7,675 nucleotides of DNA, taken from NCBI GenBank assembly GCA_044225155.1, contig JBGAJB010000167.1, positions 1-7,675 of the forward strand, read 5' to 3'. The position numbers were made by a program, and so were the translations under genes. The notes beneath the pieces are model-generated. The model saw nothing but the letters and a program-made list of their open reading frames with translations. It did no database searches and had not been told where the DNA came from. Below are positions 1-7,219 of this stretch, in pieces. The stretch comes from CAYMBL01 sp044225155. GTDB taxonomy: Bacteria; Planctomycetota; Phycisphaerae; UBA1845; Fen-1342. Position 1 is the first letter of the stretch, and each line of letters begins with the position of its first letter.

Positions 1-1643
1 GCCGTTTCGAACGCCTGTGCGCCGATTAGGCGCCCCAGCGCGCGCGAATCGCGATCGCCCTGCACGAAGTGAATGCCGCCGTAGAGGCGCGATATGCCCG
101 CCTCATCGGCCGCTTCGCTGAAGGTGGACCAGGTCAGTGTGATTGTCGAGGCCGGGCTGCTCTCGAAGCGGTTTTTTCCGACGCCGACAATCTGCTGCCC
201 CAGGAAATCGGGCAGGCCGTCGTTATTGAAGTCCTCGTCAAACAGGACCGTCGTTCCGTCGTAGAACGTGTCGCTCCCCGTGAAAGCCTTGAGGACCTCG
301 GCCGAGGCGGCGCTGAAGCAACTGTGTCCCGACGGATACTCGCCAAAGGGCGGAGTGACGAAAGTCGGATCCTGATAGGGCTGGAAGTCCTCGCCCATGA
401 TTGTCTGCGTGCCCCGATTCGGACCGCCCCAGGCGCTGATCATCTGTCCGAAATACTTGTGGCGGATCGCCGATACGGGGCGGATTGAATCGAATTGCCG
501 CTTGTAACCCCACACCGCGATGCTCGAGTCGAATACCGCGCCGGTTAACGCAAAGTAGAGCTTCACGTCATCGTCGAGCGAATTTTGATCGCGGAAGGAG
601 ATGCCGTGCGCGATCGCCTGCCAATGCCCCGGGGGCGATTCAGAGCGCGGCCCATCCGCCCAGAATTCCGCGACGACCTTCTGCTGGTCCGTCCGGGTGG
701 CGCTGAGGTTCAGCACTTCGTCGAGTTGCAGGTTGTAGATGTCGTCGTTGGTGCCCGCGCGCCCGAGCGCATCGGTAGATGGTTCGCTTGAGCCGGCCAG
801 CGGCGGGCCGGCCAGCGCAAACTGGTTGTACGCGCTAAGGGCGAACGGCACGACGCCGCCCCAATGCGGTGTCAGGAATTTCTGATCCGCAAAGGAAGTC
901 GAGTCCGCGGGATCAAAAATAGGCTGACCGGACGAGTTGGTTAGCTTTCCTGTCGGAACTCGCAGCGGCTGCCAGCGATTCGGATCAAAACTCGCCCCGT
1001 TCACGCCGCAGGCCGACGCATCGTCCGCGCAGTTCACCGGGGCATACGCGCTCGGAAACGTGGTGTTCGTGGAGGTCGGCGGATAGTTATTCGCTTCATT
1101 CGCGCCGTCGGTCTGGCGAAAATCCAGCACCGCCTGCGCGCAAACATTTCCGACGCCCTCCGGCTTGGTCGTATCGGTCGAGGCCGCGTCGGCCACGTCG
1201 TATCCCAAGTCATTCAGCAACCGCGTGAAGCCGCCGAATTGCACTTCGTAGCCTGGAAATTGGTCGAGCAGGGCTTTGTACGCCGCGAAGCTGATCGCCT
1301 TCTGCTTGTTCGCATCCGTACGCTCGCTCACCGGGCGGCGCAGGTCGCGCGTAATGACGCCGTTCGCGGTTCCGTCGTATTGCGCCCATGCGTCGTAGAT
1401 CGCATTGTGGACGATGAAGGATGAACGCGCGACTACGGTGGGCCGCACGGTTCCGTTTCGTACGGCCGCCAGCATCGCCTCGTTCCATTTCACGACAACG
1501 GAAGTCTCGAAGATCGTCGTGCTATCCTGCTGCGGGTTCAACACGTCGAGCAGGGGACACCCACCCATCAGGCCTGTGCTTGCGACCGTCGCCAGACTGA
1601 TGGCGACCCATCGCGCGGACTGTCCACGGATCCACCTTGTCAT
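1..1643 (-). CDS. Vanadium-dependent haloperoxidase / PAP2-superfamily lipoprotein, 3' end off the left edge
   Basis: The frame is open from an ATG at 1643 to the left edge (547 codons, no stop), so the C-terminus is missing. The start is supported by AAGGAGA at 1651-1657, 7 nt upstream. Residues 1-29 look like a lipoprotein signal: Arg-rich start, hydrophobic core, then LMGGC with Cys29; the -3 Met makes the lipobox imperfect. The active-site set of the family is complete: K381-X6-R388-P389, P437-S438-G439-H440, and S518-R519-X5-H525. By analogy with fungal vanadium chloroperoxidase, H525 would coordinate vanadate, H440 would be the acid-base histidine, and K381, R388 and R519 would bind the oxyanion. 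Vanadate enzymes of this fold oxidise halides with hydrogen peroxide; relatives are acid phosphatases, and sequence alone does not separate the two activities. The N-terminal region (KWNEAML...ARSSFIVHNAIYDAW) is typical of bacterial haloperoxidase-like proteins. An acidic loop at D469-D479 (DEDFNNDGLPD) resembles a calcium-binding loop. Likely monocistronic and attached to the periplasmic or outer face. Confidence 0.9.
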   Translation of the reverse strand, partial: MTRWIRGQSARWVAISLATVASTGLMGGCPLLDVLNPQQDSTTIFETSVVVKWNEAMLAAVRNGTVRPTVVARSSFIVHNAIYDAWAQYDGTANGVITRDLRRPVSERTDANKQKAISFAAYKALLDQFPGYEVQFGGFTRLLNDLGYDVADAASTDTTKPEGVGNVCAQAVLDFRQTDGANEANNYPPTSTNTTFPSAYAPVNCADDASACGVNGASFDPNRWQPLRVPTGKLTNSSGQPIFDPADSTSFADQKFLTPHWGGVVPFALSAYNQFALAGPPLAGSSEPSTDALGRAGTNDDIYNLQLDEVLNLSATRTDQQKVVAEFWADGPRSESPPGHWQAIAHGISFRDQNSLDDDVKLYFALTGAVFDSSIAVWGYKRQFDSIRPVSAIRHKYFGQMISAWGGPNRGTQTIMGEDFQPYQDPTFVTPPFGEYPSGHSCFSAASAEVLKAFTGSDTFYDGTTVLFDEDFNNDGLPDFLGQQIVGVGKNRFESSPASTITLTWSTFSEAADEAGISRLYGGIHFVQGDRDSRALGRLIGAQAFET

Positions 1644-1743
1644 CTCACGCTCTCCTTGCGCTCAAGAGGCAGCCAACGGGCGTCGGCCGTATCGGATTTG
1701 CTCAGGGCGGCGGAGGGCGAGTGCCCTCACTCGAGAAACCACC

Positions 1744-1801
1744 CTCACCTCTATTCCCCATCATTAGAAACAGTATCGGACGAGTCCGTCAATGAGGTGA
1801 G
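1744..1801. repeat. 8-bp inverted repeat flanking the promoter candidate
   Basis: CTCACCTC at 1744-1751 is the exact reverse complement of GAGGTGAG at 1794-1801. The arms are 42 bp apart and bracket the -35/-10 pair at 1763-1792. They could be two half-sites of an operator. An 8-bp match at this distance can also arise by chance, so this is a weak call. Confidence 0.25.
1763..1792 (-). promoter_or_regulatory. Sigma70-like promoter for the haloperoxidase gene
   Basis: On the minus strand, TTGACG (1792-1787, five of six matches to the -35 consensus) is followed after 18 bp by TCTAAT (1768-1763, five of six matches to the -10 consensus). Transcription would start near 1756 and give a leader of about 110 nt before the ATG at 1643. 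It sits directly downstream of a minus-strand terminator, as expected for an independent transcription unit. The assignment is by motif only, and promoter preferences in planctomycete-like hosts are less well known. Confidence 0.5.
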
Positions 1802-1816
1802 CGGGGAAAAATGCGC

Positions 1817-1858
1817 AAAAAATGCCCCCGGGCGGCGCAGGCGCGCCGCCGGAGGCAT
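1817..1858 (-). terminator. Rho-independent terminator, minus-strand direction
   Basis: Read on the minus strand, a GC-rich arm at 1858-1843 (ATGCCTCCGGCGGCGC) pairs with a nearly complementary arm at 1838-1822, with a 4-nt loop and a small mismatch or bulge in the middle. A run of six T follows (1822-1817), with a second T-run shortly after. There is no T-run on the plus-strand side, so it acts only leftward. It would end transcripts coming from the orphan ORF that stops at 1886 and would insulate the haloperoxidase promoter. Confidence 0.75.
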
Positions 1859-1885
1859 CGTGCAAGTGAGAGCTAACTTCTCTCG

Positions 1886-2125
1886 CTAGCGATTCTTACG
1901 AAATCGCCGCGATTTGAACGCCATCAGTGGAACCGCCATCAGTCCGAGCGGCACAGTGACGGAGTTTCCGCACTGGGTGATTTGGTCCTCGGCTATGATC
2001 CGGCGAACAGGGCATTGCTCAATTTCGCCCTTCGGGGTGCCGTGCCGACGGCTGCCCGCGTCGGCATGCGTCGTTTTCAAGCCTTGCCGACGCCGAAGCC
2101 ATCGACTTGGCGCCAAAGCTAGCAA
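1886..2125 (-). pseudogene. Orphan ORF tail (possible gene remnant) ending just before a terminator
   Basis: The frame runs from a TTG (2125) to a TAG (1888-1886), with an in-frame TGA only a few codons upstream of the TTG and no good ribosome binding site. Its only informative part is the last ~45 residues: a stretch with ITQCGNSVTVPL, then a short hydrophobic segment (GLMAVPLMAF) and a basic end (KSRRFRKNR). Two readings are possible. The QCGNSVxxP string resembles conserved motif X near the C-terminus of DNA cytosine-5 methyltransferases. Alternatively, Cys-Gly plus a hydrophobic stretch plus an Arg/Lys tail resembles a C-terminal protein-sorting signal. The upstream half shows no recognisable domain. 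The strong terminator 27 bp beyond the stop, in the same direction, supports a real gene end, so a decayed gene whose front was lost next to acs is the best explanation. It may still be a chance ORF. Confidence 0.35.
1901..1915. repeat. Perfect 15-bp palindrome with a one-base centre
   Basis: AAATCGC at 1901-1907 is the exact reverse complement of GCGATTT at 1909-1915, around a single central C. It lies inside the 3' end of the orphan minus-strand ORF, about 250 bp upstream of acs. It could be a regulator half-site pair or simply a feature of the Arg-rich tail codons. Confidence 0.25.
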
Positions 2126-2151
2126 TGCCGGCGAACGCCGTTCAACAGCTC

Positions 2152-2156
2152 AGGAG
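2152..2156 (+). promoter_or_regulatory. Shine-Dalgarno sequence that fixes the acs start
   Basis: AGGAG lies 6 nt before the ATG at 2163. It is the reason for choosing this start over the longer in-frame opening from about 1914. Confidence 0.75.
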
Positions 2157-2162
2157 CACCGC

Positions 2163-4130
<1,968 letters not shown>

Positions 4131-4194
4131 ATATTTTCTGCACCCTGCTTGACCAAGAAACCAAGAACGAGAATTCTCTTGACTTTTCGCGAAC

Positions 4195-4437
4195 GTGAAG
4201 CGCAGACTATTTGCCAGAGCGAGCGCATCCGGAATCGATTTCACGCTTCCGAACAGCACCAGCAACGTCTGGCCGGGACAGAATCCGTTCGAGGCGACTG
4301 TGCTGCAGCAGGCGGCTCTTGGTCTATGGGTGCAGGTACCGATGCGGGGTTGGAATAATATCGGGATCATGATTCGAAATGCCGACGGCGGCTCGGCCGT
4401 TCCGGGCAATTTCTTGGCGGGTATCAAGAAGCGCTAG
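4195..4437 (+). pseudogene. 5'-truncated copy of the array partner gene (C-terminal module)
   Basis: A frame of 80 codons from a GTG at 4195 to a TAG at 4435-4437. There is no Shine-Dalgarno sequence, and two in-frame TGA stops lie just upstream (4150 and 4180), so the start is doubtful. Its last 52 residues, beginning QNPFEATVLQQ and ending NFLAGIKKR, are identical in protein to the end of the partner gene at 5612-6046. The 27 residues before that (including GIDFTLPNSTSNVWPG) are absent from that copy and probably represent the segment lost from it. The N-terminal half seen in the copies at 5612 and 7220 is missing, as if a breakpoint fell between acs and the array. The TAG lies 16 bp before the first propeller gene, the same arrangement as at 6046/6069. 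All differences from the other copy are synonymous, so the module may still be, or recently was, translated. Function unknown. Confidence 0.6.
4276..4437 (+). repeat. Partner C-terminal module, copy 1 (compare 5885-6046)
   Basis: This 162-bp stretch aligns without gaps to 5885-6046. I count ten base differences, all at third codon positions and all synonymous, over 52 sense codons plus a shared Gly codon and stop. Confidence 0.9.
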
Positions 4438-4441
4438 CATC

Positions 4442-4447
4442 TGGAGG
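4442..4447 (+). promoter_or_regulatory. Shine-Dalgarno sequence for the first propeller gene
   Basis: TGGAGG lies 6 nt before the ATG at 4454 and decides this start. The frame is open further upstream to 4379, but that stretch overlaps the partner-gene tail in another frame, and the signal peptide starts exactly at 4454. Confidence 0.75.
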
Positions 4448-4453
4448 TTTCAC

Positions 4454-5599
4454 ATGCTCCGCATGGCGGTTTTTCTTGCGGTCGTGATCGCCGTTTGCCA
4501 AGCCGTGGCCCAGACAATTTCGTTTGCTCCGGTGGAGCTTTACAGCGCGGGATTTTCTCCAACGCACGTCCTTGCGGCCGATCTCAACGCGGATGGTTAC
4601 CCCGAATTGATTGTGAATAACAATACGACAGCGAGCAACGGCCTCGGGAGCCTCATTGTTCTGACAAACGACGGCACAGGTCACTTCGGCCTCCCGATGG
4701 GGTATGGTCCGCGCGATGGCGCGGCACAGGCGGCAGGAGATCTCGACGGAGACGGTGATCTCGACATTGTCGTGGGCACATCGCTGCACGGGAACTATTG
4801 GTACGAAAATGATGGAAATGGGATTCTGACTCAACACTCGCTGCCGAGTACGGGGATGCGCCCCGTGGACGCAGCCTTGCTCGACTATGATCAGGATGGG
4901 AATCTCGATATTGGTTTTGTGACGTACCGAGGGGACTTTGAGTATTCCCGCAACGAAGGCGGCGCGATCTTTGAAAAGTTCAATCGGCGGCGCTTGTTCT
5001 ACGGCGACTACGTGGAAAGCTGGCCGACCGCGATTAACGCGGTCGACCTGGACGGGGACGCCCTGCCGGAATTCGTCTTCGCATCACATGCGTCGCGAAC
5101 ATTCGTCCGCCTGGATTGGAACGGGCATCACTTCAGACCCACCGTGATGCACAATGTGGGGCGCGTCGACTCCGTCGCCTATGGTGAACTGGATGGAAAG
5201 CCCGGGATCGACGCTGTTTTCACGCACGACGCGGGCAACGTGGGGTCTCCCAGCCCCGGAGTTTGGATTGACGGCAACGACGGGGCCGGCGCTCTATCCG
5301 TGAGCGCGCGTATTCGCCGTGACTTGCCTGAGTTGATCAGTCCGCAAGCGGTCGCCATCGCCGATTTCGATCAGGATGGCTTGGCTGAGATTGCGATTTC
5401 TGACTCGTTTTTCTCACAAGGCCTCCAAGTCGCTTCCCGCACTCCCGATGGCTCCTGGCACGGCGTGTGGCACGTCAACCTTGGCGGCAATGGGTATTTT
5501 TTGACCACAGCCGATTTGAACAAGGACGGCAAACCGGACGTGGTGGCCGCAAACGGCTCTGGGGGCGGCGTTGCAGTCCTGATGAACACGACACCGTAG
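4454..5599 (+). CDS. Secreted seven-bladed FG-GAP/VCBS beta-propeller protein, copy A
   Basis: A 381-residue exported protein. Residues 1-19 are a Sec signal peptide with a hydrophobic core and an AVA|Q cleavage site; C15 lies in the core without a proper lipobox. The mature part carries seven regularly spaced acidic loops of the type DxDxDGxxD at about residues 43, 96, 144, 198, 245, 304 and 354 (spacing 47-59). This is the pattern of integrin-like FG-GAP/VCBS repeats, in which each loop binds calcium and each repeat forms one propeller blade. The fifth loop (ELDGKPGID) lacks the full ligand set. The middle (DYVESWP near 185-191 and ASHASRTF at 210-217) is nearly identical in the paralogue at 6069-7205, which is alike over its whole length. 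The gene sits 16 bp after a partner-gene tail and 12 bp before a partner gene, so co-transcription is likely. Such propellers usually mediate surface adhesion or protein contacts; the ligand here cannot be told from sequence. Confidence 0.9.
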   Translation: MLRMAVFLAVVIAVCQAVAQTISFAPVELYSAGFSPTHVLAADLNADGYPELIVNNNTTASNGLGSLIVLTNDGTGHFGLPMGYGPRDGAAQAAGDLDGDGDLDIVVGTSLHGNYWYENDGNGILTQHSLPSTGMRPVDAALLDYDQDGNLDIGFVTYRGDFEYSRNEGGAIFEKFNRRRLFYGDYVESWPTAINAVDLDGDALPEFVFASHASRTFVRLDWNGHHFRPTVMHNVGRVDSVAYGELDGKPGIDAVFTHDAGNVGSPSPGVWIDGNDGAGALSVSARIRRDLPELISPQAVAIADFDQDGLAEIAISDSFFSQGLQVASRTPDGSWHGVWHVNLGGNGYFLTTADLNKDGKPDVVAANGSGGGVAVLMNTTP

Positions 5600-5611
5600 G
5601 CCGAGCGGATC

Positions 5612-6046
5612 ATGGCAAGCTGGACTGAAGTGTTTCCGAATTCGACTGGCGCACCGGTCAAAGTTGATGCGGTCGACGGTTCTGGTATGCCGGTCGCGGA
5701 CAACACGTGGGCGTTGATTGGTGCCGCGACGGGCGATACCGAAATTCCCATTGGCGGGGGAGGGCTCAGCACAATCACTCCGGTCGCTGACAATCGCCTC
5801 GCCGTATGGGGGCGAGATCAAACCTATTTCGATTCCGGGACGCTCCGGTTTCGCGTCGGGCGGCGCAACACAAGCGACGGGAACGGACAAAATCCGTTCG
5901 AGGCGACGGTGCTGCAGCAGGCGGCGCTCGGTCTCTGGGTGCAGGTGCCGATGCGGGGCTGGAACAATATCGGGATCATGATTCGAAACGCCGACGGCGG
6001 CTCGGCCGTTCCGGGCAATTTCTTGGCGGGCATCAAGAAGCGCTAG
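5612..6046 (+). CDS. Array partner protein, internally shortened copy
   Basis: A 144-residue protein of no family I recognise, starting 12 bp after the propeller stop with no clear Shine-Dalgarno sequence, so translation may be coupled to the gene before it. It has no signal peptide and no membrane segment. Residues 1-92 (SWTEVFPN, PVADNTWA, TEIPIGGGGL, PVADNRLAVWGR, TYFDSGTLRFRVGRRN) match the N-terminus of the gene at 7220. Residues 93-144 (QNPFEATV to LAGIKKR) match the truncated copy at 4195-4437. At the join after G92, the copy at 7220 instead continues with RRYGVHFQTD for at least 60 more residues. The simplest reading is an in-frame internal deletion that fused the two ends. The Gly/Asn/Asp-rich sequence with alternating hydrophobic residues suggests an all-beta fold, perhaps of the lectin-like jelly-roll kind (inference). 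Whether this short form folds is unknown, but its frame is intact. Confidence 0.7.
   Translation: MASWTEVFPNSTGAPVKVDAVDGSGMPVADNTWALIGAATGDTEIPIGGGGLSTITPVADNRLAVWGRDQTYFDSGTLRFRVGRRNTSDGNGQNPFEATVLQQAALGLWVQVPMRGWNNIGIMIRNADGGSAVPGNFLAGIKKR
5822..5886 (+). repeat. 65-nt perfect repeat, copy 1 (partner of 7427-7491)
   Basis: This stretch of the short partner gene, encoding TYFDSGTLRFRVGRRNTSDG and one more residue, is identical base for base to 7427-7491. The codons just upstream (ADNRLAVWGR) already differ at several third positions, so the boundary is sharp. The right end falls exactly at the fusion junction of this copy. Confidence 0.9.
5885..6046 (+). repeat. Partner C-terminal module, copy 2 (compare 4276-4437)
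   Basis: Gap-free match to 4276-4437 with the encoded residues from QNPFEATV to LAGIKKR unchanged. This copy tends to carry G or C at the differing third positions, while the copy at 4276 tends to carry A or T. Confidence 0.9.
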
Positions 6047-6054
6047 CGTTCCTC

Positions 6055-6060
6055 AGGAGG
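6055..6060 (+). promoter_or_regulatory. Shine-Dalgarno sequence for the second propeller gene
   Basis: AGGAGG lies 8 nt before the ATG at 6069 and selects it over the in-frame TTG at 6063, which is too close to the site. Confidence 0.8.
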
Positions 6061-6068
6061 TTTTGACA

Positions 6069-7205
6069 ATGCTGCGCATGACGGCTTTTCTTGCGGCTGC
6101 GATCGCTGTTGGCCGGGCGGCGGCCCAGATGATCTCGTTTGCTCCGGTGGAACTTTATGACGCGGGTTTCGCGCCAGGAAGCTTGCGGGTTGCCGACCTG
6201 AATGGGGACGGATATCCGGACATCATCGTAAACGAACAACAACCCATCGGAACCGGCGGACGAGTGGGAGTGCTGCTCAACAATGGTGACGGGACGTTTG
6301 CCCCGAGAGTCACGTACGGTACCGGCGGGGAAGCCAAGCTGGCAGTTGGAGACCTGGACGGTGACGGCGATCTGGATGTGGTTGCCGCTGGAAGCTTCGG
6401 AAAGACTTTTTGGTATGAAAATGACGGCACTAGCGTTCTTACGGAACACATGCTGCCTGACCGAACCACGGCAGCGGTGGGTATCGCGCTATTGGACTAT
6501 GACCGCGATGGCCGCCTCGACATCGGAGTTCTTTCGACGACCGCCGACTTCGAGTATTCGCACAATGACGGTGGCACATTCAGCTCGTTCAGCCGTCGCA
6601 AGTTGTTTGACGCCGACTATGTCGAAAGCTGGCCGCGCGCGCTCGATGCCGTGGACCTCGATGGCGATGGAGTTCCGGAGTTTGTGGCGGCGTCACATGC
6701 GTCTCGAACTTTTATTCGACTTGAATGGAACGGTCGGCACTTCAATCCGCATGTCCTCCATAATCTCGGACGACTAGACTATGTAGCCTATGGTGAAATT
6801 GACGGGCACAAGGGTCTCGACGCGGCCTATCTTCACGGAGCGTTCAATGCGAATTCTCCAAGCGATGGGATCTGGATTGCTTGCGGTGACGGAACTGGAA
6901 GCGTTTCCGTTTGTGGGCGCATTCGCGCAGCGCTGCAGGTTGAGAATCCCGAGGCAATTGCGATTGCCGACTTCGATCGAGATGGCCGTGCTGATCTGGT
7001 AGTTTCCGATACGGCGTTTGTACTGCAAGTTGTCATCGCGACGCGCCCATCGGGGACGGACGATTGGGAGCCTGTATTGCGCCCAATGATTGGCGGAGCA
7101 GCGCGGTCGCTTACGACAGCCGACGTGGACCTCGACGGCCGCATGGACATTATCGCCGTGGATGCGAACGTCGGCGTCGCAGTACTCAGGAATACGACAC
7201 CGTAG
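6069..7205 (+). CDS. Secreted seven-bladed FG-GAP/VCBS beta-propeller protein, copy B
   Basis: A 378-residue paralogue of the protein at 4454-5599, alike from the signal peptide (MLRMTAFLAAAIAV...AAA|Q) to the last residues (NTTP). Seven acidic loops lie at about residues 43, 95, 143, 196, 243, 301 and 352, one per predicted blade. The fifth (EIDGHKGLD) is degenerate in the same way as in copy A, so blade 5 was probably already unusual in the ancestor. Differences cluster in loops between blades, whereas the block from DYVESWP (183-189) through ASHASRTF (208-215) to VAYGEIDG is nearly constant. Copy B has two cysteines, C272 and C282, that copy A lacks; they could form a disulfide after export. 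Its stop is 14 bp before the next partner gene. Likely role: calcium-dependent binding at the cell surface or outside the cell, target unknown. Confidence 0.9.
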   Translation: MLRMTAFLAAAIAVGRAAAQMISFAPVELYDAGFAPGSLRVADLNGDGYPDIIVNEQQPIGTGGRVGVLLNNGDGTFAPRVTYGTGGEAKLAVGDLDGDGDLDVVAAGSFGKTFWYENDGTSVLTEHMLPDRTTAAVGIALLDYDRDGRLDIGVLSTTADFEYSHNDGGTFSSFSRRKLFDADYVESWPRALDAVDLDGDGVPEFVAASHASRTFIRLEWNGRHFNPHVLHNLGRLDYVAYGEIDGHKGLDAAYLHGAFNANSPSDGIWIACGDGTGSVSVCGRIRAALQVENPEAIAIADFDRDGRADLVVSDTAFVLQVVIATRPSGTDDWEPVLRPMIGGAARSLTTADVDLDGRMDIIAVDANVGVAVLRNTTP

Positions 7206-7219
7206 GCGGGGATCGTCGC

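Larger units (their letters stand above)
1644..2162. other. 519-bp region between haloperoxidase and acs without a confident gene
   Basis: This divergent intergenic stretch contains the haloperoxidase leader and promoter, a leftward terminator, the orphan ORF tail and a 15-bp palindrome. It also has a 10-bp direct repeat CGCCATCAGT (1919-1928 and 1934-1943), which corresponds to the repeated LMAxP codons of the orphan tail. The acs reading frame stays open upstream to about 1914, but its translation there has no resemblance to acetyl-CoA synthetases and is not taken as coding. No convincing plus-strand promoter or riboswitch was found ahead of acs. Confidence 0.6.

Noticed and set aside
793..817. 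Tandem CCGGCCAGCG repeat (793-802 and 808-817)
   Set aside because: Explained by the repeated LAG codons in the haloperoxidase gene; only two short copies.
1405..1889. Plus-strand ORFs over the haloperoxidase start and its upstream region (1405-1767 and 1656-1889)
   Set aside because: Low-complexity, Arg/Ser-rich products without ribosome binding sites, crossing the promoter and terminator of the minus-strand gene.
1914..2162. N-terminal extension of the acs frame by 83 codons
   Set aside because: The extension does not resemble any acetyl-CoA synthetase N-terminus, whereas the ATG at 2163 has a well-placed AGGAG and gives the normal family length.
4162..4181. Hairpin after acs (CAAGA...TCTTG with a GAGAATTCTC palindrome at 4169-4178)
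   Set aside because: AT-rich and short, with no T-run after a stable stem; not credible as a terminator.
4179..4210. Promoter candidate TTGACT before the array
   Set aside because: A good -35 match, but no acceptable -10 hexamer at 16-19 bp spacing.
5597..5614. Stop-codon readthrough fusing propeller A to the partner protein (both are in the same frame)
   Set aside because: The second pair (7205/7220) is in a different frame, so the shared frame is probably a one-in-three coincidence.
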